Position numbers and translations under genes: made by a program. The notes under the pieces were generated by a model that did no database searches, had not been told where the DNA came from, and saw nothing but the letters and a program-made list of their open reading frames with translations. Positions 32,623-42,595 of a DNA stretch of 42,595 bases are shown here, piece by piece (within the stretch, counting starts at the first letter, position 1; each line of letters starts with the position of its first letter). The stretch lies in assembly GCA_041676645.1 (NCBI GenBank), contig JBAYRO010000023.1, positions 1 through 42,595 of the forward strand, in the 5' to 3' direction. The DNA comes from JAMLIN01 sp041676645. GTDB lineage: Bacteria > Pseudomonadota > Gammaproteobacteria > Burkholderiales > Burkholderiaceae_E.

Positions 32623-33750
32623 ATGGTGGTCGCTCGCGCTGCCTGGGCCGCCGACCCCGGGCGCAGCCGTGGCCGACGCCATCCCGAAAGCCCCGCCGTC
32701 GGGCGCAGCGACTTCCAGCGCGACCGCGACCGCATCGTCCATTCCACCGCGTTTCGCCGACTCGAGTACAAGACCCAGGTCTTCGTCAACCATGAAGGCG
32801 ACCTGTTCCGTACCCGCCTGACCCATTCGATCGAGGTCGCCCAGATCGCCCGCTCGATCGCCCGCCGGCTCGGCCTCGACGAGGACCTGGTCGAGGCGAT
32901 CGCGCTGGCGCACGACCTCGGCCATACCCCCTTCGGCCATGCGGGCCAGGACGAGCTGAACGCCTGCATGAAGCAATGGGGTGGCTTCGAGCACAATCTG
33001 CAGTCCTTGCGGGTGGTGGACGAGCTCGAGCAGCAGTACGCCGACTTCGACGGCCTCAACCTCTGCTTCGAGACCCGCGAGGGCATCCTCAAGCACTGTT
33101 CGCGCAGGAACGCCGTCGCCCTCGGCGATGTCGGCCGCCGCTTCATCGAGGGCGGCCAGCCCCTGCTCGAGGCCCAGCTCGCCAATCTCGCCGACGAGAT
33201 CGCCTACAACAACCACGACATCGACGACGGCCTGCGCTCGGGATTGCTCGAGATCGAGCAGCTCGAGACGGTCGATCTCTTCGCCCGCCAGGCGAGCGAG
33301 GTGCGTGCCGCCCATCCCCGGCTCGGCGGGCGGCGCTTCATCCACGAGACCATCCGCCGGATCATCAACGAACTGGTGACCGACCTGCTCGACGAGACTC
33401 GCGGGAGGATCGCCCGCCATGCGCCCGACGGGCCCGATGCGGTGCGGGCCAGTCCCGCCCTGGTCGGTTTCTCGGCGCCGATGCGCGAGCGCGCCGACGA
33501 GCTCAAGCGGTTCCTTCACGAGAACCTCTATCGCCACTATCGCGTCGTGCGCATGACGAGCAAGGCGCGCCGGGTGATCCGCCAGCTCTTCGATGCCTAC
33601 CTGGACGATCCACGCCTGCTGCCGCCCGAGCATCGGGATCGGGCCCGCGAGGATGCGGCGCGGGCGATCGCCGACTATGTCGCCGGCATGACCGATCGCT
33701 ATGCGATCAAGGAGCACCGCCGCCTGTTCAGCTTCGACATCGAAACTTAA
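32623..33750 (+). CDS. dgt: dGTPase-like deoxynucleotide triphosphohydrolase
   Basis: Dgt-type HD enzymes (375 aa here) split dNTPs into deoxynucleosides and triphosphate. The signature RLEYKTQVFVNHEGD leads to the HD metal site: H68 in LTHSIEV, H97-D98 in AHDLGHTPFGH, with H101 nearby. The C-terminal region has YRVVRMTSKARRVI and ends with RLFSFDIET. The length fits the shorter dgt-like family rather than the 505-aa E. coli Dgt, so substrate preference is uncertain. It is coupled to aroB. The RAYT-flanking repeat starts six bases after its stop. Confidence 0.92.
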   Translation: MVVARAAWAADPGRSRGRRHPESPAVGRSDFQRDRDRIVHSTAFRRLEYKTQVFVNHEGDLFRTRLTHSIEVAQIARSIARRLGLDEDLVEAIALAHDLGHTPFGHAGQDELNACMKQWGGFEHNLQSLRVVDELEQQYADFDGLNLCFETREGILKHCSRRNAVALGDVGRRFIEGGQPLLEAQLANLADEIAYNNHDIDDGLRSGLLEIEQLETVDLFARQASEVRAAHPRLGGRRFIHETIRRIINELVTDLLDETRGRIARHAPDGPDAVRASPALVGFSAPMRERADELKRFLHENLYRHYRVVRMTSKARRVIRQLFDAYLDDPRLLPPEHRDRAREDAARAIADYVAGMTDRYAIKEHRRLFSFDIET

Positions 33751-33908
33751 TAACTTAATGGGGTCAGACACGATATTCCCAGGCGGCGCGCCTGAAGTTG
33801 TGCCATGGGGATCGGACACGATACTTCCTTGGTGATACGCCCTTTGCCGATATTCCCTCGGCGCCTCCCGCCTTATGCTGTGAGTCCACTTCGTTGTTGT
33901 GCGCTCAC

Positions 33909-34655
33909 ATGACACGTCTTCCCCGCTACGTCATCCCCGGACATCCGCAGCACATCATCCAGCGCGGCAACAACCGCCAGGCGATCTTCGCCGCGGGGAC
34001 GGACTACCGGTTCTTTCGCGATGCCCTGATTGCCGCCGCGCACAAGCATGGCCTGCGAATTCACGCCTATGTGTGGATGACGAATCACATCCATCTCCTG
34101 GCGACCCCGGAGCAGGAAGACAGCATGGGCAAGGTGTTCCAGTCGGTCGGGCGCAGGTATGTACAGTATTTCAATCACACCCACCAGCGCAGCGGCACGC
34201 TCTGGGAGGGGCGCTATCGGGCGACGGTCATCGACAGCGAACAGTATCTGCTGACCGTGATGCGCTACATCGAACTCAACCCGGTACGAGCCGGCATGGT
34301 GACGCATCCGCGGGACTACCCCTGGTCGAGCTACGCCTACAACGCTTCGGGCGAGCGAAACAGGAACACGGACTGGCTGGCGCCGCATGATGAATACATG
34401 CGGCTGGGCGGGGATGCCGTCGAACGGCAACGGGCGTATCGACAGTTGTTTCGAGCTGCGGCATCGGAAGATGAGCTGAAGTCGATACGCGAATGCACGC
34501 ACAAGGGCTGGGCGCTTGGCGATGAGGGTTTTCGGGGGCGGATCGAGAGGGCCAGCGGCAGACAGGCTGCGTCGAAAGGCGTGGGGCGGCCGAGGCAGGG
34601 CGCGGTCGAGGCAGGGGCGGTCGAGGAGGGGCGACCGAGGAGGGGGAAGGAATAA
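33909..34655 (+). CDS. REP-associated tyrosine transposase (RAYT, Y1/HUH family)
   Basis: A 248-aa single-strand DNA nuclease of the IS200-like Y1 type, the family that binds and cuts REP hairpins. The HUH motif is H60-I-H62 in WMTNHIHLL; the candidate catalytic tyrosine is Y113 in EQYLLTVMRYIELNPVRAG; YPWSSYAYNA follows. The N-terminus TRLPRYVIPGHPQHIIQRGN is typical. The ATG at 33909 is chosen because residues encoded upstream are repeat sequence. The C-terminal 40 residues are low-complexity (GRPR, GAVE, EEGRPRRGKE) and come from an internal repeat. All key residues are present, so it may be active. Confidence 0.92.
   Translation: MTRLPRYVIPGHPQHIIQRGNNRQAIFAAGTDYRFFRDALIAAAHKHGLRIHAYVWMTNHIHLLATPEQEDSMGKVFQSVGRRYVQYFNHTHQRSGTLWEGRYRATVIDSEQYLLTVMRYIELNPVRAGMVTHPRDYPWSSYAYNASGERNRNTDWLAPHDEYMRLGGDAVERQRAYRQLFRAAASEDELKSIRECTHKGWALGDEGFRGRIERASGRQAASKGVGRPRQGAVEAGAVEEGRPRRGKE
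34587..34644 (+). repeat. Short tandem repeat at the 3' end of the RAYT gene
   Basis: Four degenerate units of 13-16 bases, consensus CGGYCGAGGMRGGG, at 34587-34600, 34601-34616, 34618-34630 and 34631-34644. They encode the RPRQG/AVEAG/AVEEG/RPRRG tail. The unequal spacing suggests growth by slippage. Confidence 0.55.
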
Positions 34656-34694
34656 TCGTGTCTGACCCCATTTCCTGAGGCTTGAATTTTTTCT

Positions 34695-34722
34695 TTGCGT
34701 GGCGGCGGGCTTGCGGTAAAGT
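34695..34722 (+). promoter_or_regulatory. Weak candidate promoter upstream of gltB
   Basis: TTGCGT (34695-34700), 16 bases, TAAAGT (34717-34722). Both boxes match only partly. It is the best candidate in the 238-base stretch between the RAYT stop and gltB, which otherwise holds no recognised feature. The leader would be about 165 bases. Confidence 0.3.
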
Positions 34723-34893
34723 CATACGCTACCCCGATTTTCGCTGCATTGCGGCATCGTTCAGCCAGAACGCCTCGCGGCCCGTTTGTGGGCGCTTGTT
34801 GTGTCTCTGGCGCTGCCCTGCACCATTGCGGCCTGGATCAACGGCCGCAATTGTCGAGCGGTCATCCAGGCCCTCAGTCGCCCGGAGCAAGTC

Positions 34894-39630
<4,737 letters not shown>

Positions 39631-39654
39631 ACCGATACGGATTGAGTGACAGCC

Positions 39655-41142
39655 ATGGGAAAAATCACCGGATTCCTGGAGTACGAACGACTCGCCGAGG
39701 CCAGCGAGCCCGCCCAGGAACGCGTCAGGCACTATCGCGAGTTCGTCCTGCGCCTGTCCGACAGCGATGCCGCCCAGCAGGGCGCGCGCTGCATGGACTG
39801 CGGCATTCCGTTCTGCCAGACCGGCTGCCCGGTCAACAACATCATTCCCGACTGGAACGACCTGGTCTATCGAGGCGACTGGCAGCGCGCGATCGAGGTC
39901 CTGCACTCGACCAACAACTTCCCGGAGTTCACCGGCCGCATCTGTCCGGCGCCCTGCGAGGCCGCCTGCACCCTGAACATCAACGATGATCCGGTCGGCA
40001 TCAAGTCGATCGAGCACGCCATCATCGACAAGGCCTGGGAGAACGGCTGGGTCCAGCCGCAGCCGCCCGCGCAGCGTACCGGGCGCAAGGTCGCGGTGGT
40101 GGGATCGGGCCCGGCGGGGCTTGCCTGTGCGCAGCAGCTCGCGCGCGCCGGGCACGATGTCACCGTCCTCGAGAAGAACGACCGCATCGGGGGGCTGCTG
40201 CGCTACGGCATCCCGGACTTCAAGATGGAGAAGTCGCACATCGATCGCCGCGTCGAGCAGATGCGCGCCGAGGGCGTGGAGTTCCGCGCCGGCGTGCTGG
40301 TGGCGGCGGACGACGACATCGGTCCGGTCACGAACTGGTCGAGCGAGCGCATCTCGCCCGAGCAGCTTCGACAGGATTTCGACGCGGTCGTGCTGGCCGG
40401 CGGCGCGGAGCAGCCTCGCGACCTCCCGGTCCCGGGGCGCGAGCTCGATGGCGTGCATTTCGCGATGGACTTCCTGCCGCTGCAGAACAAGCGTGTTGCG
40501 GGCGATGAAGTGCCCGGGCAGATCCTCGCCACCGGCAAGCGGGTGGTCGTGATCGGCGGCGGCGATACCGGCTCGGACTGCGTCGGCACCAGCAATCGCC
40601 AGGGCGCCGCTTCGGTGACCCAGTTCGAGCTGATGCCGCAGCCGCCCCTGCAGGAGAACAAGGCGCTCACGTGGCCCTACTGGCCGATCAAGCTGCGCAC
40701 GTCGTCCTCCCACGAGGAAGGCTGTGAGCGCGACTGGGCGGTCACCACCAAATCCTTCAGGGACGACGGCAAGGGCAAGGTCTGCGCGATCGTCGCGACC
40801 CGGGTCGAGTGGACCCGCGACGAAGCCAGCGGCCAGATGCGCATGACAGAAGTCCCCGGCGCCGAGTTCGAGATTCCGGCCGACCTGGTCCTGTTCGCGA
40901 TGGGCTTCGTCTCGCCGGTCGCCAAGGTGGTCGAGGGTTTCGGGGCGGCGCTCGATGCGCGTGGCAATGCGCGGGCCAGCACCGACGGCGAAGGCTGCTA
41001 TCGCACCAGCGTCGACGGGGTGTTCGCGGCCGGCGACATGCGCCGCGGCCAGTCGCTCGTCGTCTGGGCGATTCGCGAGGGCCGCCAGTGCGCGCGCGAG
41101 GTGGACGCGTTCCTGATGGGCTCCAGCATGCTGCCTCGCTGA
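39655..41142 (+). CDS. gltD: Glutamate synthase (NADPH) small subunit
   Basis: GltD (495 aa) supplies electrons from NADPH to GltB through FAD and two [4Fe-4S] clusters. The N-terminal cysteines lie in CMDCGIPFCQTGCP and CPAPCEAAC. The FAD motif is VVGSGPAGLACAQQL; the NADPH motif is VIGGGDTGSDCVG; the second FAD contact is VDGVFAAGDMRRGQSL. The ATG at 39655 gives the usual GKITGFLEYER start; the GTG at 39646 is a less likely alternative. Confidence 0.97.
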   Translation: MGKITGFLEYERLAEASEPAQERVRHYREFVLRLSDSDAAQQGARCMDCGIPFCQTGCPVNNIIPDWNDLVYRGDWQRAIEVLHSTNNFPEFTGRICPAPCEAACTLNINDDPVGIKSIEHAIIDKAWENGWVQPQPPAQRTGRKVAVVGSGPAGLACAQQLARAGHDVTVLEKNDRIGGLLRYGIPDFKMEKSHIDRRVEQMRAEGVEFRAGVLVAADDDIGPVTNWSSERISPEQLRQDFDAVVLAGGAEQPRDLPVPGRELDGVHFAMDFLPLQNKRVAGDEVPGQILATGKRVVVIGGGDTGSDCVGTSNRQGAASVTQFELMPQPPLQENKALTWPYWPIKLRTSSSHEEGCERDWAVTTKSFRDDGKGKVCAIVATRVEWTRDEASGQMRMTEVPGAEFEIPADLVLFAMGFVSPVAKVVEGFGAALDARGNARASTDGEGCYRTSVDGVFAAGDMRRGQSLVVWAIREGRQCAREVDAFLMGSSMLPR

Positions 41143-41180
41143 GGCAACTCCTCGCTGCGCTGACTTGGTGCTAGCCTTCC

Positions 41181-41215
41181 GGGTGTTCGACACCCCGGGC
41201 GTCCCCGGACGCCCG
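41181..41215 (+). terminator. Two abutting hairpins between gltD and the amidase
   Basis: GGGTGT (41181-41186) pairs with ACACCC (41190-41195), loop TCG. Directly after, CGGGCGTCC (41196-41204) pairs with GGACGCCCG (41207-41215), loop CC. There is no T run, and the amidase Shine-Dalgarno CAGGAG follows six bases later. They may end gltBD transcription or form an amidase leader. Confidence 0.45.
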
Positions 41216-41231
41216 CGCACCAGGAGATCCG

Positions 41232-42595
41232 ATGGCCGACCAAGCCCTGCACCACCTGAGCGCCGCCGAGATGGCGGCCGGGTTCGCCGCTCGCACGCTG
41301 TCGCCGGTCGATGTCACCGAGGCGGTACTGGCCCGTGTGGAGGCCTGGGAGCCGGAGCTCAACGCCATGTACCTGGTGCTGGCCGATGAGGCGCGCGCCG
41401 CCGCCGCGCGGTCCGAGGCGCGCTGGCGGGCCGGCGAGGCACTGTCGGCTCTCGACGGGGTCCCGATCACCCTGAAGGAGAATCTCTACACGAAGGGACA
41501 TCCGGCGCCGCTGGGCACCGCCGCCACCGCGCTCGAACCCAAGCTCGCGGATTCGCCGGTTGCGGCGAGAGTGGCCGAAGGCGGATGCGTCCTGATCGGC
41601 AAGACCACGATGCCCGACTTCGGGATGCTCTCCTCGGGCGTCTCCTCGATCCACGGCATCACGCGCAATCCCTGGCGGCTCGACCGCAATCCCGCCGGCT
41701 CCTCCTCGGGGGCCGCCGCCGCTGCCGCGGCCGCCTACGGGCCGCTGCACATGGGGACCGACATCGGTGGCTCGGTGCGCTTGCCGGCGACGAACTGCGG
41801 GCTGTTCGCGCTCAAGCCCAGTCTCGGCCGGATACCGATCGACCCGCCCTACCTGGGGCGGGCCGCGGGACCGATGACACGCAGCGTGCGCGATTCGGCG
41901 CTGCTGATGCGCCTGGTGAGCCGGCCCGATGCGCGCGACTTCATGAGCCTGCCCTACCGGCCGACCGATTATGCGGGCACGCTCGAGGGGCAGTCGGCCC
42001 GGGGCCTGCGCATCGGGCTGCTGCTCGACATGGGCTGCGGCCTGCCGCTCGATCCGGCGGTGCGCGCGGCCTGCGAAGCGGCCGCGAAGGCCCTGGAGGG
42101 CGACGGCGCCCAGGTCGAGCCGATGCCGACCTTCCTGACCGGGGAGATGTTCGATTCGGTCCTGCGCTTCTTCGAAGCCCGTTCCTTCCTCGAGATCGAT
42201 GCGCTGCCCGAGGCCAGCCGCGCGAAGATCCTGCCCTTCATCGTGCACTGGTGCAGCCACCGGGCACGTCACTTCAGTGGCTCGCAGGTGATGGCCGCCT
42301 ACAACGGTATCGTCGCGATGCGCGAGGCTGCCATACGCGCCACCGCCGCATATGATTTCGTGCTCACCCCGACGTCGCCGGTCCTGCCGTGCGCGGCCGA
42401 GCTGCCGGCGCCGACCAATGATCCCGAAAACGCGCTGGCGCATATCGCGTTCACCGTCGCCTACAACATGAGCGAGCAGCCGGCCGCCTCGATCAACTGG
42501 ACGCATACCGACGACGGCCTGCCGGTCGGCGTGCAGCTCGTCGGCGCGCGCTTCGACGACCTCGGCGTGCTGCGGCTGGCCCGCCTGGTCGAGCA
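41232..42595 (+). CDS. Amidase signature family enzyme (3' truncated by the window)
   Basis: The first 454 residues of an amidase signature protein. These Ser-cisSer-Lys hydrolases split amides; substrates vary widely. K82 in VPITLKENLY, the serine run NPAGSSSGAAA (157-159) and the nucleophile S181 in TDIGGSVRLPA form the triad. The C-terminal TPTSPVLPCAA and GLPVGVQLVG are also typical. It is not GatA by context, since gatB and gatC are absent, though a GatA-like fold is shared. CAGGAGATCCG precedes the ATG. The stop codon lies outside the window. Confidence 0.9.
   Translation, partial: MADQALHHLSAAEMAAGFAARTLSPVDVTEAVLARVEAWEPELNAMYLVLADEARAAAARSEARWRAGEALSALDGVPITLKENLYTKGHPAPLGTAATALEPKLADSPVAARVAEGGCVLIGKTTMPDFGMLSSGVSSIHGITRNPWRLDRNPAGSSSGAAAAAAAAYGPLHMGTDIGGSVRLPATNCGLFALKPSLGRIPIDPPYLGRAAGPMTRSVRDSALLMRLVSRPDARDFMSLPYRPTDYAGTLEGQSARGLRIGLLLDMGCGLPLDPAVRAACEAAAKALEGDGAQVEPMPTFLTGEMFDSVLRFFEARSFLEIDALPEASRAKILPFIVHWCSHRARHFSGSQVMAAYNGIVAMREAAIRATAAYDFVLTPTSPVLPCAAELPAPTNDPENALAHIAFTVAYNMSEQPAASINWTHTDDGLPVGVQLVGARFDDLGVLRLARLVE

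Larger units (their letters stand above)
33757..34672 (+). mobile_element. RAYT module: transposase gene framed by inverted repeats
   Basis: An 18-bp perfect inverted repeat (33757-33774, with GGGGTCAGACAC at 33760-33771; and 34655-34672, with its complement at 34658-34669) frames one gene. The right copy begins at the last base of the stop codon. The left side also holds a degraded second copy (33805-33826) and a direct repeat CGATATTCCC (33771-33780 and 33848-33857). The layout matches REP-associated tyrosine transposase loci. It separates dgt from gltB. No target duplication was recognised. Confidence 0.8.

Noticed and set aside
33798..33908. 37-codon extension of the RAYT gene
   Set aside because: It translates the degenerate flanking repeats; the family N-terminus starts at 33909.
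34786..34893. 36-codon extension of gltB with a hydrophobic start
   Set aside because: It could look like a signal peptide, but GltB is cytoplasmic and the ATG at 34894 has a proper ribosome binding site and the expected propeptide length.

Overview
This window is GC-rich and codes for genes almost end to end. It reads as a betaproteobacterial chromosome, most likely order Burkholderiales. Two things point there: the ribosomal-protein order, and the gene string downstream of rplQ (cutA, hemB, engB, cytochrome c4, msrPQ, lysA, lptM, mrcA, pilMNOPQ, aroKB, dgt, gltBD). That string is my recollection of synteny in this class; I could not run a search.

Layout. Positions 1-14.7 kb hold the end of tuf and a continuous S10-spc-alpha ribosomal supercluster: rpsJ, rplCDWB, rpsS, rplV, rpsC, rplP, rpmC, rpsQ, rplNXE, rpsN, rpsH, rplFR, rpsE, rpmD, rplO, secY, rpmJ, rpsM, rpsK, rpsD, rpoA, rplQ. 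infA is not between secY and rpmJ. The spacers tuf-rpsJ, rpsJ-rplC, rpsQ-rplN and rpsK-rpsD are long and rich in hairpins; two of them carry near-consensus sigma70 promoters placed against an inverted repeat. The unit closes with tandem terminator hairpins after rplQ.

From 14.7 to 23.5 kb come cutA, then convergent hemB-engB, a dihaem cytochrome c4, the periplasmic methionine sulfoxide reductase pair msrP-msrQ, convergent lysA with the small lipoprotein gene lptM, and mrcA (class A PBP). A 33-bp-arm palindrome lies between cutA and hemB.

From 23.7 to 30.9 kb is the type IV pilus assembly operon pilMNOPQ, divergent from mrcA, followed by an unusual lipoprotein with repeated Ig-like domains and an EF-hand-like loop, then a strong terminator. 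Next are aroK-aroB-dgt. A REP-associated tyrosine transposase (RAYT) sits between dgt and gltB, flanked by inverted copies of the same GGGGTCAGACAC motif found in the cutA-hemB palindrome 18 kb away. gltB-gltD (glutamate synthase) and the 5' part of an amidase end the window.

Most of the window is conserved housekeeping sequence. The parts that look least described are the nested RNA-like fold upstream of rplN, the other structured leaders in the ribosomal cluster, the RAYT with its dispersed palindromic repeat, and the Ig/EF-hand lipoprotein next to pilQ. No tRNA, rRNA or CRISPR array was seen.
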